The notes under the pieces are model-generated. The model did not search any database. It was given only the letters and a program-made list of their open reading frames with translations, and was not told the DNA's origin. The position numbers were made by a program, and so were the translations under genes. A stretch of DNA of 64,000 nt from an uncultured Elusimicrobium sp. (GTDB taxonomy: Bacteria; Elusimicrobiota; Elusimicrobia; Elusimicrobiales; Elusimicrobiaceae), in the NCBI GenBank assembly GCA_902797165.1, contig CADBRU010000009.1:62001-126000 (forward strand), written 5' to 3'. Below, piece by piece: positions 33,920-43,989 of this stretch (position 1 is the first letter of the stretch; each line of letters opens with the position of its first letter).

Positions 33920-34807
33920 TTATTTCCCCTGTTCGCGCAAGGCCTTGATATGCACTTGGCGTTGTTTGTCACCTTTTTTATTGGTGGCTTTGATAGGCAA
34001 ATCCAACACCGCGCCGGACGGTAAGGCTTGACGGAAGGAAAATCTGCCGTCTTGCAGTTGTATTTCTTTGCCGTTAATGCTTACAATGGCGTTGCGGGAA
34101 GCAGAGCCGTAGACGATAATTTCACAATCGGCCTTAAGCCAAATGTCTTCGTCTTCTTGCGGTGCGGGAGCAGTATGCAGCGCAAAAGAAGACCACGAAC
34201 TCATGGCGGAACTGGGTGCGCGTAAGGCTCCGGCCAGTTCGGTTAAACGCCAGCGTTGATCGATTACGTGCATACGTTCGCTGGCTCCCAAACCGATATG
34301 AGCCGCACCCGAAAGTTCCAACAGTTTAATAAAGTCTCCCTCTACGCACATCCATTGATCATCAATAATGTCAGACACTTTGCCCGGAGGTAATGAGGTG
34401 ACATTGGTGCGGGTTAAGAGGATAAATTGGCCTTCGGGAGTCAAAAAGCCCAAATCGGCAATATAACTGCGTCCGGATTGCGGTGCGTGCACATACCAAC
34501 TTTTGGCATCAAGCATTACCGGCATATCGTAAAAGATATGGGCATTGTTCCCGTCGAAATAGTCCACTCCGGTAATATCGTATAAGCGGATAATGGTGCG
34601 GGAGCGGTTGAGCGTTTCTTGACCGTATTGGGCGCGAACATAATCAAAGGTGGCAGGTATAATTTCCCAAAATAAAAACATCCAAGCCGGGTCTTTCGGC
34701 AGTAAATAACTTTCCGTAGTGCCGTATCCGGTAGGCAAATCAGCCGAATCTTGCGGTGCGGCGGGGCGCACAGGCTGAAAAGCAGTTGAAGATAAGTGTT
34801 TTTCCAT
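33920..34807 (-). CDS. DUF4912 domain protein, GH57 partner
   Basis: A 295-residue cytoplasmic protein. The DUF4912 signature LPKDPAWMFLFWEI at about 37-50 is followed by RLYDITG and SWYVHAPQSGRSYIADLG. The C-terminal third (about 220-290) resembles a small beta-sandwich with 'SINGKEIQLQDGRFSFRQ', a possible carbohydrate-binding module. Function is unproven; the tight pairing with GH57 suggests a role in glycogen or surface glucan handling. Confidence 0.85.
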   Translation of the reverse strand: MEKHLSSTAFQPVRPAAPQDSADLPTGYGTTESYLLPKDPAWMFLFWEIIPATFDYVRAQYGQETLNRSRTIIRLYDITGVDYFDGNNAHIFYDMPVMLDAKSWYVHAPQSGRSYIADLGFLTPEGQFILLTRTNVTSLPPGKVSDIIDDQWMCVEGDFIKLLELSGAAHIGLGASERMHVIDQRWRLTELAGALRAPSSAMSSWSSFALHTAPAPQEDEDIWLKADCEIIVYGSASRNAIVSINGKEIQLQDGRFSFRQALPSGAVLDLPIKATNKKGDKQRQVHIKALREQGK

Positions 34808-34897
34808 AATATAAACCCCTATTTATCAGTTCAATTTTGTTCTTATATATTTTACCATTTTCGTATTTATAAAAGATAGCCGATTTTACAGTAGAAC

Positions 34898-34926
34898 AAA
34901 AAACGGCCCCTAATTATGGGGGCCGT
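34898..34926 (-). terminator. Terminator after the EamA transporter
   Basis: AACGGCCCC/GGGGCCGTT stem with a T-rich tail on the - strand. Confidence 0.88.
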
Positions 34927-34943
34927 TGTATAGGAAAAACAAT

Positions 34944-35831
34944 TTATTTTGCGGATACCGGTTTTTGAATTAAATACAAACTGGCAAAAATAATTAGTAA
35001 GCCTATAATTTCATGCGTCCCCGGCATGCGGTGTAAAAAGATAAAATCGGCTATCATAGCCACCACCGGTGTAAAATAAGTGACCGAAGACATACGGGTT
35101 GCACCCCACCGCTTGATAAGTTCCACCATAATCAAGAAGGCAATGGCGGAAGAAAAGACCCCCGCGCAGATAATAGAAATAATCACTTTGCCGGAGAAAG
35201 AACTTACAGTAGGTGCGGGTTCAAATACAAATGACACGATGAGTAGCACAATAGCGGAAAATAAATATTGATGAAAAGTATTGGCCTCTAAAGTGGTGCT
35301 TGTGTTATCTACCATAATTTTTTTGGTCAGTACATTTCCTAAAGCATAAGACCAAGCCATAAACAGCAAAGCCAAACATCCGTACAAGGCGTGGGGATCA
35401 TTTCCTAAAGTAAGAGACGGCCACATGATGACTAGTAGACCAATTAAACCGATTACCACTCCGGCTGCCCGCCGCCAAGTAAAACGGTCTACTCCTTTTA
35501 GCACAATAGCCCCGATAATAAAGGCCCAGAGCGGAACGGTGCCGTTAAAAATGGCGCCAATAGTAGGGGCTACAAAGCGTTGTCCCCATGAAATAGCGGC
35601 AAAAGGAAATAAAATCAGCAGTAAGCCGATAGTCCACGGCCGCCATAATTGTTTGGGGGAAATGCGCAAATTTTTGCGTTGTACTCCGTATAAAATAATA
35701 AAGAATAATAAACCGGCCAGGACCCGATAAAAGGTTCCCCAATAGGGAGGCAAAACATCCACAATGTTTTTAGTGGCTAAAAATGCAGTTCCCCAGCAAA
35801 TTGCCAAACATAATGCAAGTAAGTAAGCCAT
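34944..35831 (-). CDS. DMT-superfamily (EamA) transporter
   Basis: Ten-helix inner-membrane carrier of 295 residues with two EamA repeats (about 5-135 and 145-285), e.g. CWGTAFLATKNIVD at the N-terminus. Substrates in this family are metabolites or drugs and cannot be predicted here. It lies nine bases after uppP and is followed by a terminator, suggesting sixA-uppP-eamA are co-transcribed. Confidence 0.88.
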   Translation of the reverse strand: MAYLLALCLAICWGTAFLATKNIVDVLPPYWGTFYRVLAGLLFFIILYGVQRKNLRISPKQLWRPWTIGLLLILFPFAAISWGQRFVAPTIGAIFNGTVPLWAFIIGAIVLKGVDRFTWRRAAGVVIGLIGLLVIMWPSLTLGNDPHALYGCLALLFMAWSYALGNVLTKKIMVDNTSTTLEANTFHQYLFSAIVLLIVSFVFEPAPTVSSFSGKVIISIICAGVFSSAIAFLIMVELIKRWGATRMSSVTYFTPVVAMIADFIFLHRMPGTHEIIGLLIIFASLYLIQKPVSAK

Positions 35832-35839
35832 ATTTCTCC

Positions 35840-36616
35840 TTATTTAAAATACCAAACAATAATAAAGATACCTAATAAAATTCGGTACCACACAAATACG
35901 GCAAAACTATGTGATTTGATATATTTCATCAGCCCGCCGATTACGACTAATGCCCCCAAAAACGCACTGATAAATCCGCAAATAAGCGGCATATTTATAT
36001 CGGCCAAAGATAATTTGGTAATTTCCAGTAAAGCCGCCCCGGCAATAATAGGGGTAGATAATAAAAAGGAAATACGCGCGCTTTGCGGGCGGGAAAAACC
36101 TAAAAATAAAGCGGCGGTAATGGTAATGCCGCTACGGGATACGCCGGGCATTAAAGCCAGCGCTTGGGCGCAGCCGATGATGAGTAAATTTTTTAAGTTA
36201 ATAAGGCCGGTATCCGTTTGTTTGGCTTGTTTGTCCGCCCATGCGAGCAGAAGGGCAAATACAATTAAACAAAAGGCAATTGATAATGGGTTGCGAAATG
36301 CCGTTTCCACTTGGTGATGAAATAACACGCCCGCAAGGCCGGCCGGAATGGTTGCTACTACCAAATACCAAAAAGTTTTACCTTCCTGAGTTTGCGGGCG
36401 GCTAAGGCCGTTTTTAATAAGAATCATCCAATCTTTGGCAAAGTACAAAAGTACCGCCAGCAAAGTGGCTAAATGCAAAATTACATCAAAGGCAATGCCT
36501 TGGTAAACTTGTCCGCGAAAGAAAGGCAACAATACCAAATGAGCCGAACTTGAAATCGGTAAAAATTCGCCCAAAGCCTGTAATAAGCCTAATAGAACAG
36601 CATCTGTAATAGTCAT
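35840..36616 (-). CDS. uppP: Undecaprenyl-diphosphatase
   Basis: Recycles the C55 lipid carrier for peptidoglycan and surface glycans. LLQALGEFLPISSSAHLVL near 10-28 and PGVSRSGITI near 155-164 are the two catalytic motifs of the BacA/UppP family. Seven or eight membrane helices and length 258 are normal. Its ATG overlaps the sixA stop by four bases. Confidence 0.94.
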   Translation of the reverse strand: MTITDAVLLGLLQALGEFLPISSSAHLVLLPFFRGQVYQGIAFDVILHLATLLAVLLYFAKDWMILIKNGLSRPQTQEGKTFWYLVVATIPAGLAGVLFHHQVETAFRNPLSIAFCLIVFALLLAWADKQAKQTDTGLINLKNLLIIGCAQALALMPGVSRSGITITAALFLGFSRPQSARISFLLSTPIIAGAALLEITKLSLADINMPLICGFISAFLGALVVIGGLMKYIKSHSFAVFVWYRILLGIFIIVWYFK

Positions 36617-37059
36617 GATACTTCCTTAAACAGTAATATAGGTTTTTGCCAATCGGACACATCAAATACCGCACAGTTTGCCGGGCGAAAGGAAATAAAA
36701 GTGCCGCTCAGCACCGTAGCCGCCAAACTGATAGTGGGATTGTGCCCTACCAGCATAATACTATCATATTTTGTAAATTGCTCTTGTGAAAATCGAATCA
36801 GTCCGTCTGCACTCAAGCGGCCATCCAGTTCCGATGCATCTTGTGTTTTTAAGCCCCATGCCGCCGCGGCTTGCTGTGCACTTTGCCGGGCACGCAGCAG
36901 CGGACTGCATAAGATAATTTGCGGGGTGAATTGGTTTTGTTTTAATAAGAGTCCGGTTTGTGCAGTTTGCTCTTTGCCGATAGGAGTTAGCGCTCGTTCT
37001 TTGTCTGTCCACGTGGCAAAATCTGCCTGTCCGTGCCGCATTAAAATCAGTGTTTTCAT
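36613..37059 (-). CDS. sixA: SixA-type histidine phosphatase
   Basis: Short phosphoglycerate-mutase-fold phosphatase of 148 residues. LILMRHGQADF carries the catalytic RHG and LVGHNPTIS the second His. SixA in E. coli dephosphorylates a phosphohistidine carrier in the PTS-Ntr system; the target here is unknown. It overlaps uppP and diverges from addB across 77 bases. Confidence 0.87.
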   Translation of the reverse strand: MKTLILMRHGQADFATWTDKERALTPIGKEQTAQTGLLLKQNQFTPQIILCSPLLRARQSAQQAAAAWGLKTQDASELDGRLSADGLIRFSQEQFTKYDSIMLVGHNPTISLAATVLSGTFISFRPANCAVFDVSDWQKPILLFKEVS

Positions 37060-37136
37060 GGGAAATAACTTTTTTACACAAATAAAATGAAAAATGCAAT
37101 AATGTATAGAAATACTTTTTACTACTATAGCATTTT

Positions 37137-40100
37137 ATGAAGACATTTTACGGTTCTTTACGTGTTTTAGAACAAAAATTTATCTCCCATATAACCGATA
37201 TCCAACCCGGACCGGGCCGATCGGTGCTTGTGCTATGTCCGTCGGGCCGTGTAGCCGCGCAATTACGTAAACAATTGGTTTTAACCCGGGGAATTATCAG
37301 TAATATTCATTTAATGACTTTATCGGATTTATTAGCCAATTTGGATCGTGAGGCGGCCGGGCCGCGTTTGCCGCTTTTGCCGGGAGATAATTTGCATGAT
37401 TATATTTTGAAAAAAGTAGTGTCTCAACCGGGCTTGAATCTTTATCCGATTCATCGCGGGTTTTTAAGTGCTTTAAAAAGTTCGTTGCGTGATTTGGCAG
37501 ACGGGTTGGCTACGGCCGACACATTAGAAGAATACATACAAACAACTGACCGAAAAGGTATAGCGGATGCCAAAGAACATCTATTGTGGTTGACTCGTGT
37601 TTTCAAAGCCTATGGGCAACAAATGGAACAAGTCCCGGGCTACCGCTCTTACCAAACTTATTTTACACAAGCCTTAGCGCAAGCCGAAGATTCGGCTTGG
37701 CTGCGTAGTTTTGCGGAAATTATTCTCTACGGTTTTTATGATTTGACCGGTCGACAATTAGAACTCTTACAGGTTTTGCGTGCCAATTATGCATTGACGG
37801 TTTTTTGGTTGTATTGCAATTTGCCGGCTTTTCAATTCGGACATAAGTTTTTTGATACACACATTAGAGGCCTTTCCTCTGAAATAGAGGAATTACCTCT
37901 TTCGGCATCCGGTAGCGTGGCCGGAGAGGGACTGCCTTGTTTGTTTAGTACGCAAACGGCCGAGCAAACCCCCGCGGGAATACGTTTTATATCTGCCCCG
38001 AACGCTCAGCGCGAAGTCTCTTTTGTGGCCAAAGAAATCGTGCGTTTGCATGAAGAAGAAAATATTGCCTATGTGGATATGGCTGTAGTGGCTCACTCTT
38101 TGCAACCCTATCAGACCCTACTACCCGATACTTTCAGACAGCACGCCATTGCCTTGCAGGCTGATTTTTCATTTAGTTGGCAAACGCGGCCGCTAGGTGT
38201 ATTTGTGATGAATTTATTATCTTTGGCGCGCAATGGTTTTGATAGAGAAGATTTGCTGGCAATAGTGAACTCACCTTACTTTAAACATAAAAATGAGTGG
38301 CGCTATTTGATACAAGCCAGTTTGGCCAAGCGTGATTATGCCCAATGGACGGATCTAGTGCGTAAAGAGTTGCCTCATTATGATGAGGACTTTTTATCTT
38401 GGCTTAAACAAACTAAGAAGCAGTTGGAACAATTGGAGCAAAGCAATTCTTGGGAAGCGTTGCGCCAAATTACGCTAGATTTATTGCAGAGTAATACGCA
38501 AGTGGATAATTTCTCATCGGAAGAGCAACGCATTTGGCAATCTATGCTGGAAGTGTTGGAAGGATTTAAGCGCTACAATGTAGTATCAAAACAGGCCAAA
38601 GAACGGGAATTTTTAGATGAACTGTTGGCCATTTTGCAAACCTTACAAGTACATCAAGTACAGTCTATTTCTTCGGGCGTAACGGTGGCAGAGGTGTCTG
38701 CCATGCGCGGACTGCATTTCAAAGTTATATTTTTGCTTTCAATGAACGAAAAATCTTTTCCGCAACTCGTGCGCGAAGACCCGATTTTAAAAGATGCTTG
38801 CCGTATCGGTTTAAGGGATGATTTGGGCTTTTGGCTGAGCCAGAAATTAGAACGCATAGATGAAGAGCGTTTGTTATTTTTCAATATGGTGGAAGCGGCC
38901 GAAAACAAACTTTATCTATCTTTCTTGCGCGCAGATGAAGAAGGAAAACCTATTCCGCTTTCAAGTTACATAGTGGAACTGGCACGTGCCACTCAAGCAG
39001 ATTTGAAAACGCAGATGGAATATGTGCCGTTTCATTGGGAGCGGAATTTGGCCGATGATTTCACACGTTTAACCAAAAAGGAAATGTCTTGGTCACTGGC
39101 GGTTTTGAAAACTCCCTTGGAAAATTATCAAATAGCCGGTATATCCGATGATATGCTAGAGCCAAGATGGCAGGCGGCCAAACAAATTTCTTCCGTGGGA
39201 GCCTTAACCGAACGGGACGGCATGATCGGCAGCGGAAAAGAGATTTGGCAAGCGCAAAACAAACAGGGCTTTTCTCCTTCGGCCTTGCAAGAGTTGGCCC
39301 ATTGCCCTTTTAAATATTTCTTATCTAAAGCCGTAGGTTTGAAAGAAGCGGATGATGTATTAAGCCGCAGCGAACTGGCCCCTAATTTGCGCGGGGATAT
39401 GTATCATGCCATACTAAAAGATTATTATGAGCATCTCTATCAGGAAGGACTGGCCGGGCAACTGTTTAACTCGGCATTGCAAGAAAGATTAGACCGCAGT
39501 TTAGCATCGCATTATCAACCGGGTGCTTATAAAGCGTTCGGAATTTATCCGGTCATTTGGGATTTAATTTTAACGGACATTCATCAAAAACTGTCTGCCT
39601 TTATACAAAAAGATGCGGAGAAGTTGGAAACCTATGTGCCAAGCATTTTTGAAACCTATTTTGAAAAGATATACGCTCCTACCAAGGAAATGAAACTTAA
39701 ACTGAAAGGCATTATTGACCGTATTGATATAGACAGCGTACATAAAACTTTCCGCATTATTGATTATAAATCAAGTAAACACGGCGGGCAAGATTTAGCA
39801 GAAGATATGTTTAAATGTGTTATTTTGCAACCTTTTATTTATCTGATTTTGGCACAAGGTGCCGCGCAGACAAAAGATTTACAGCCGGACGGCGCGTATT
39901 TACTAAACATAAGTCCCGCTTATTCCAAGCAAGAATTAACACAGGCGGGTTTTGAATCAATTCAAAAACGGGCTGCTGAATTTTTTGATTTTTTGATGAA
40001 TTTGATTTGCGATGGAAAATTTTTTATTCAACCTGGAGATAGTTGCCAATATTGCTCATATGCTGCCATCTGCCGCAAAGATTCTTTTTATACGCGGCTG

Positions 40101-40151
40101 CGGGTGCAGCATGCCAACATAGCCCAACGATTAGAGGAGATGAAAAAATGA
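37137..40151 (+). CDS. addB: AddB-like nuclease subunit of a double-strand-break helicase-nuclease
   Basis: A 1004-residue protein with an inactivated helicase-like body and a C-terminal RecB-type nuclease: IIDYKSSKHG near 875-884. The iron-sulfur ligands are a Cys in LAHCPFKYFL (about residue 722) and CQYCSYAAIC near 968-977. The N-terminus has PSGRVAAQL where AddB of Firmicutes has a Walker A, so ATP binding at this site is unlikely. It works with AddA to resect DNA ends for recombination. No Shine-Dalgarno is evident at the ATG. ATGA overlap with addA. Confidence 0.88.
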   Translation: MKTFYGSLRVLEQKFISHITDIQPGPGRSVLVLCPSGRVAAQLRKQLVLTRGIISNIHLMTLSDLLANLDREAAGPRLPLLPGDNLHDYILKKVVSQPGLNLYPIHRGFLSALKSSLRDLADGLATADTLEEYIQTTDRKGIADAKEHLLWLTRVFKAYGQQMEQVPGYRSYQTYFTQALAQAEDSAWLRSFAEIILYGFYDLTGRQLELLQVLRANYALTVFWLYCNLPAFQFGHKFFDTHIRGLSSEIEELPLSASGSVAGEGLPCLFSTQTAEQTPAGIRFISAPNAQREVSFVAKEIVRLHEEENIAYVDMAVVAHSLQPYQTLLPDTFRQHAIALQADFSFSWQTRPLGVFVMNLLSLARNGFDREDLLAIVNSPYFKHKNEWRYLIQASLAKRDYAQWTDLVRKELPHYDEDFLSWLKQTKKQLEQLEQSNSWEALRQITLDLLQSNTQVDNFSSEEQRIWQSMLEVLEGFKRYNVVSKQAKEREFLDELLAILQTLQVHQVQSISSGVTVAEVSAMRGLHFKVIFLLSMNEKSFPQLVREDPILKDACRIGLRDDLGFWLSQKLERIDEERLLFFNMVEAAENKLYLSFLRADEEGKPIPLSSYIVELARATQADLKTQMEYVPFHWERNLADDFTRLTKKEMSWSLAVLKTPLENYQIAGISDDMLEPRWQAAKQISSVGALTERDGMIGSGKEIWQAQNKQGFSPSALQELAHCPFKYFLSKAVGLKEADDVLSRSELAPNLRGDMYHAILKDYYEHLYQEGLAGQLFNSALQERLDRSLASHYQPGAYKAFGIYPVIWDLILTDIHQKLSAFIQKDAEKLETYVPSIFETYFEKIYAPTKEMKLKLKGIIDRIDIDSVHKTFRIIDYKSSKHGGQDLAEDMFKCVILQPFIYLILAQGAAQTKDLQPDGAYLLNISPAYSKQELTQAGFESIQKRAAEFFDFLMNLICDGKFFIQPGDSCQYCSYAAICRKDSFYTRLRVQHANIAQRLEEMKK

Positions 40152-43100
40152 GTTTAACCGAAGATCGCGAATGGGTGCGTACTCAATTGGGAGTAAATAT
40201 TGTGGTAGAAGCCGGCGCGGGAACCGGTAAAACTTTTTTGCTCATTGAGCGGCTTTGCTTTGTGCTGCTGGCGCAAGATATCGCGCCGCAGCGGCTGGTT
40301 GCTTTGACATTTACGGAAAAGGCGGCTGCGGAAATTAAGACCCGGTTGTTGTCTCAATTGCAAGCGGTTATTCGAGATATAAAAGAGGACAAATTAGAGG
40401 GTCCGATTTTAAAAACTTTGATCGAAAAATTCGGCATTAACACCAAGGATATTGCGGAGCGTGCCGAAATAGCATTGGCACAATTGGACCGCAGCCAAAT
40501 CGGTACCTTGCATAGTTTTTGTGCGGATATTTTGCGTTTGTATCCGTTAGAAGCCGGACTCACTCCGAACGCGGAAGTGGATAAAGGTCCCCGTGCCCAG
40601 CGTATTTTGGAGGGGTTATGGAACCGCTTTTTGGATGTGGAACTGGGAGAAAATGCCCCGCGCGCAGAGCAATGGAAGGAAGTATTGTCGCATGTTTCTT
40701 TAACGGATATATACAAATGTGTGCGCGAAATGTGTAGCGGCAAAGTGGGGCATTATAATTATTTTGCGCATAAAGATTTACTAGCACCTATTTACGCACA
40801 GTATGCTCAAAGAGCCGCATATTTATCCGGTGCTTTTATGGAAGGAGTCAAAAAACCGCGTGCGATTGAAAAAGCCCTCGATCAAGCCGCCCGCCGTTTG
40901 ACTAATACGCAAATTTGGTTGCAAAGCGGACATCTACCGCAAGAAACGGAAGAGACCATTTCAATAGGCAGTAAACCGCCCGTCAATTGGGACAGCCAAA
41001 GTATGGAGGAAGCCAAAGAATTATGCAGACTGGCCGAGCAGGTAGATCCATGCGTGCAGCAATGGATTGTTCTTGCTTATGAACTAGTGGAAAATTTGGT
41101 AGCAGAGATTCGTGCCACGTATGAAAAAGAAGGTATTTTAAGTTTTGATGATTTGCTGATTCGCACGCGTGATTTACTGCAACATAATTTACAAGTCCGC
41201 CATGCATTGCAAGAGAAATATGATGTTTTATACATTGATGAATTTCAGGATACTGACCCGGCACAAGGGGAAATGCTGCTCTATTTAGCCGAACAAAAAG
41301 ATAATGATGCTCCGAGTTGGGATAAAGTGAAATTAGAGCCGGGCAAATTATTTGTGGTGGGGGACCCGAAACAATCTATTTATCGTTTCCGCGGAGCGGA
41401 TATTACGGCGTATCAATTATTTACCGATCTGATTTTAAAGCAAGGGGGAAAGAAGGCTTACTTGCGGCGCAACTTCCGCAATTTGCCCGATATTTTGCAC
41501 GTAACAAATGATGTGTGCGAAGTAGTTATGACGGAAAAACCCACCTTTCAACCGCCCTATGAGCCTATTTTTACGCAAAAAACGGAGAAAGGAAATAAAG
41601 CCGCCGAAATGGTACTCATTCGCCCCTGTGAGGTAAAAGACGCGGACGGATACCGGCATAATCAAGCGGAATTTGTGGCAAGTTGGATTGAAGAAAATGT
41701 GGGCAAAATGACCTTGCAAAACGGGCAAAAATTACAATATCAGGACATTGCCATTTTGTCGCGTGCGGGCACTACTTTATGGCCTTATACCGATGCACTG
41801 CGCCGGTGGGGGATTCCTTTTTCGGTGGAAGAAGATAAAGATTTTTATACGCGTCAGGAAGTAGCCGATTTCTTAAACATTTTACGCGTGCTGGAAGACC
41901 CGCAAGACCGCATTTCTTTAGTAGGAGTAATGCGCAGTCCGCTGGGTACGCTTACGGAAGAGGAAATTTATCAGGCATCTTGCCGCGAAGAATTAGATTA
42001 CCGCTATCCGTCAAGTAATCCTAAATTGGAGAAATTATTTGTTTGGTTGCGCTCTTTGGCTGCGCAAGTAAACCGGCAGCCGTTGCATGCTTTACTGTTG
42101 CATATTTTAGAGGATAGTTTTTTGGCCGAAGTTTGCGCGTGGGCCTATGACGGAGAGCGCAGTATTGATAATTTGCAGCGGTTGGTTTCGTTGTCTGTCA
42201 GCTATGCCTTACAAACCCCAAGCACTTTAGGCCAATTTTTGGCACGGGTAGAGGAACTGATGCAGCAAGAACTGGGCAAATTAACTGCTTTGCCGGAAGG
42301 GGAATCTGCCATGGCAGTCAATGTAATGACCGTACATAAATCGAAAGGCCTCGAATTTCCGGTTGTTATTTTGGTAGATATTTCTAAAAAAGAGGTCAAT
42401 AATGCCGCCAAAAGACAATCTCATTTGTACATATGGAAACATGATATGCATGGCTTTTTGATTGGCCCTTATGCCGATATTAATTTAGCGTGGCTGGAAG
42501 AAGAACAACGTCAGCATGCCCGGTGCGAAGATGTGCGCATTTTATATGTGGCCTTAACTCGTGCGCGGGAAAAATTATTAATTGTAGGCAATCAGCAAAC
42601 CGATAAAACCTGTACCGCGCAATTTTTTATACGGGCCAATATGTTTCCCTCTTTGGATGAACAACCGCAAAAACTCGGCCCGCATCAATCTTTATCTATG
42701 CAATATATTTCGTATGTAGCCCCTGAGAAATTTATTTATACCTTACATGAAAATAAAAGAGAGCAAATTTCATTGGGCAATCTATTTGCTTGGAAGCAAG
42801 CCTATGACAAACGTCAGGCGGAATATCAACAGTTAATGCAAGAGGAGCCTCTCTTGTCTCCGTCTGCCTTAACGGAAAAAGAGTTTCAAAACGAAGAGGC
42901 TCTGCAACTGGGCAGTTGGGTGCATGCGGCATTGGCCAGGCGGCAGTTGTATCCGCGTGAAACGCTGAGTACAACCGTGCAAACGGTGGTCCCTTACGCC
43001 GATAAACAAGCGCAAGATACGCTACTACAAATTTTAGAGAATTTTTATAAGTCAGGTGCTTATCAAACGATCGCGACCATGAAAGTATTGGGCGCGGAAA

Positions 43101-43360
43101 TGCCCTTTGCTTTGTCTTACGAAAAGGGCATTGTAAACGGGGTAATTGATTTACTTGCGCAAGATAAAGACGGTACAATTTGGGTCCTTGATTATAAAAC
43201 CGACCAAGTCAAAGCGGGGGAGGAGGAAGAATCTGCCCAAAAATATGCTGCGCAACTAAGGGTTTATACCCAAGCCGCGCAGCAAATCTATCCGTCCGGT
43301 AAGGTGAAAAGTGCAGTAGTGTTTGTTAGAAACGGGATACTGATTGAGTTGAGATATTAG
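40148..43360 (+). CDS. addA: AddA-like helicase-nuclease (UvrD/RecB family)
   Basis: A 1070-residue superfamily 1A helicase with C-terminal nuclease. I start at MSLTEDREWV, where ATGA overlaps the addB stop, not at the earlier in-frame ATG. Motifs seen: Walker A EAGAGTGKTF (21-30), IDEFQDTDPAQ, VVGDPKQSIYRFRGADI, TVHKSKGLEFPVVIL, LYVALTRAREKLL, and nuclease VLDYKTDQVK near the end. With AddB it processes double-strand breaks and usually recognises a Chi-like site; the site in this organism is unknown. Confidence 0.95.
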   Translation: MSLTEDREWVRTQLGVNIVVEAGAGTGKTFLLIERLCFVLLAQDIAPQRLVALTFTEKAAAEIKTRLLSQLQAVIRDIKEDKLEGPILKTLIEKFGINTKDIAERAEIALAQLDRSQIGTLHSFCADILRLYPLEAGLTPNAEVDKGPRAQRILEGLWNRFLDVELGENAPRAEQWKEVLSHVSLTDIYKCVREMCSGKVGHYNYFAHKDLLAPIYAQYAQRAAYLSGAFMEGVKKPRAIEKALDQAARRLTNTQIWLQSGHLPQETEETISIGSKPPVNWDSQSMEEAKELCRLAEQVDPCVQQWIVLAYELVENLVAEIRATYEKEGILSFDDLLIRTRDLLQHNLQVRHALQEKYDVLYIDEFQDTDPAQGEMLLYLAEQKDNDAPSWDKVKLEPGKLFVVGDPKQSIYRFRGADITAYQLFTDLILKQGGKKAYLRRNFRNLPDILHVTNDVCEVVMTEKPTFQPPYEPIFTQKTEKGNKAAEMVLIRPCEVKDADGYRHNQAEFVASWIEENVGKMTLQNGQKLQYQDIAILSRAGTTLWPYTDALRRWGIPFSVEEDKDFYTRQEVADFLNILRVLEDPQDRISLVGVMRSPLGTLTEEEIYQASCREELDYRYPSSNPKLEKLFVWLRSLAAQVNRQPLHALLLHILEDSFLAEVCAWAYDGERSIDNLQRLVSLSVSYALQTPSTLGQFLARVEELMQQELGKLTALPEGESAMAVNVMTVHKSKGLEFPVVILVDISKKEVNNAAKRQSHLYIWKHDMHGFLIGPYADINLAWLEEEQRQHARCEDVRILYVALTRAREKLLIVGNQQTDKTCTAQFFIRANMFPSLDEQPQKLGPHQSLSMQYISYVAPEKFIYTLHENKREQISLGNLFAWKQAYDKRQAEYQQLMQEEPLLSPSALTEKEFQNEEALQLGSWVHAALARRQLYPRETLSTTVQTVVPYADKQAQDTLLQILENFYKSGAYQTIATMKVLGAEMPFALSYEKGIVNGVIDLLAQDKDGTIWVLDYKTDQVKAGEEEESAQKYAAQLRVYTQAAQQIYPSGKVKSAVVFVRNGILIELRY

Positions 43361-43361
43361 G

Positions 43362-43829
43362 TCAAAATTCTTGATCGTTATATTCCCAACCCTGATTTTC
43401 CAGAGATTTGCAAATGTATCTTCCTAAATCGGTATTTTCCGTATAACAATTTTTCTCATCATTATCAATCACAAGACCGTACTCATAGGGGAGACGATAT
43501 ATCTCTAAATAACATCCTGTGGACAAACATTGTGGCTGATAATATTCAAAATATTTCGTATCATAATTTTTAAGATCCGCAGACCATTCTCCGCCCGAAA
43601 GTTCTGTCGCGGTTCCCATATCGTTTAAGTATACACGAGAACTAGGATAACCGCCATTTTCTAATAGATACATCTGAAAGGCATCTTGTATAGCTTTAGC
43701 GTTAATTAGTGCTTCACTCAAGCGTGCTTTTTCTACCGCTTTGGTATATTGCGGCAGAGCCACTGCAGACAAAATGCCGATGATTAACACTACTACCAGT
43801 AGTTCAATTAAAGTAAAACCTTTTTTCAT
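43362..43829 (-). CDS. Type IV pilin-like protein (canonical paralog 3)
   Basis: A 155-residue pilin on the strand opposite its neighbours. MKKG|FTLIELLVVVLIIG, Glu5, ALPQYTKAVEKARL, then TELSGGEW, YDTKYFEYYQ and a C-terminal Cys pair (NCYTENTDLGRYIC). It ends one base from the addA stop, with no terminator visible between them. The promoter at 43865-43893 serves it. Its body differs most from the 9.1 and 23.1 kb copies in the middle (Cys in QPQCLSTGC). Confidence 0.9.
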   Translation of the reverse strand: MKKGFTLIELLVVVLIIGILSAVALPQYTKAVEKARLSEALINAKAIQDAFQMYLLENGGYPSSRVYLNDMGTATELSGGEWSADLKNYDTKYFEYYQPQCLSTGCYLEIYRLPYEYGLVIDNDEKNCYTENTDLGRYICKSLENQGWEYNDQEF

Positions 43830-43864
43830 AAATTTATCTCCGTAATAAATTGTACTTCTATATA

Positions 43865-43893
43865 AGTGTAGTTTTTATTTGCTGATTTGCCAA
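43865..43893 (-). promoter_or_regulatory. Promoter of the inverted pilin gene
   Basis: On the - strand TTGGCA and TACACT are 17 bases apart, 35 bases before the ATG. Confidence 0.65.
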
Positions 43894-43989
43894 GTGCTTT
43901 TCGGACTTGTTTTCAGCCAGCTTTATTAAATATTTACTGCGAAAAGGGGTGACTAAATTGGTAAAATTTAAGAAACCGAAGGAGGAAAT

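Noticed and set aside
40043-40147. 35-codon upstream extension of AddA
   Set aside because: It lies within addB; the ATGA overlap gives the natural coupled start.
43360-43362. Fusion or frameshift between addA and the inverted pilin
   Set aside because: The genes converge on opposite strands with one base between; both ends are intact.
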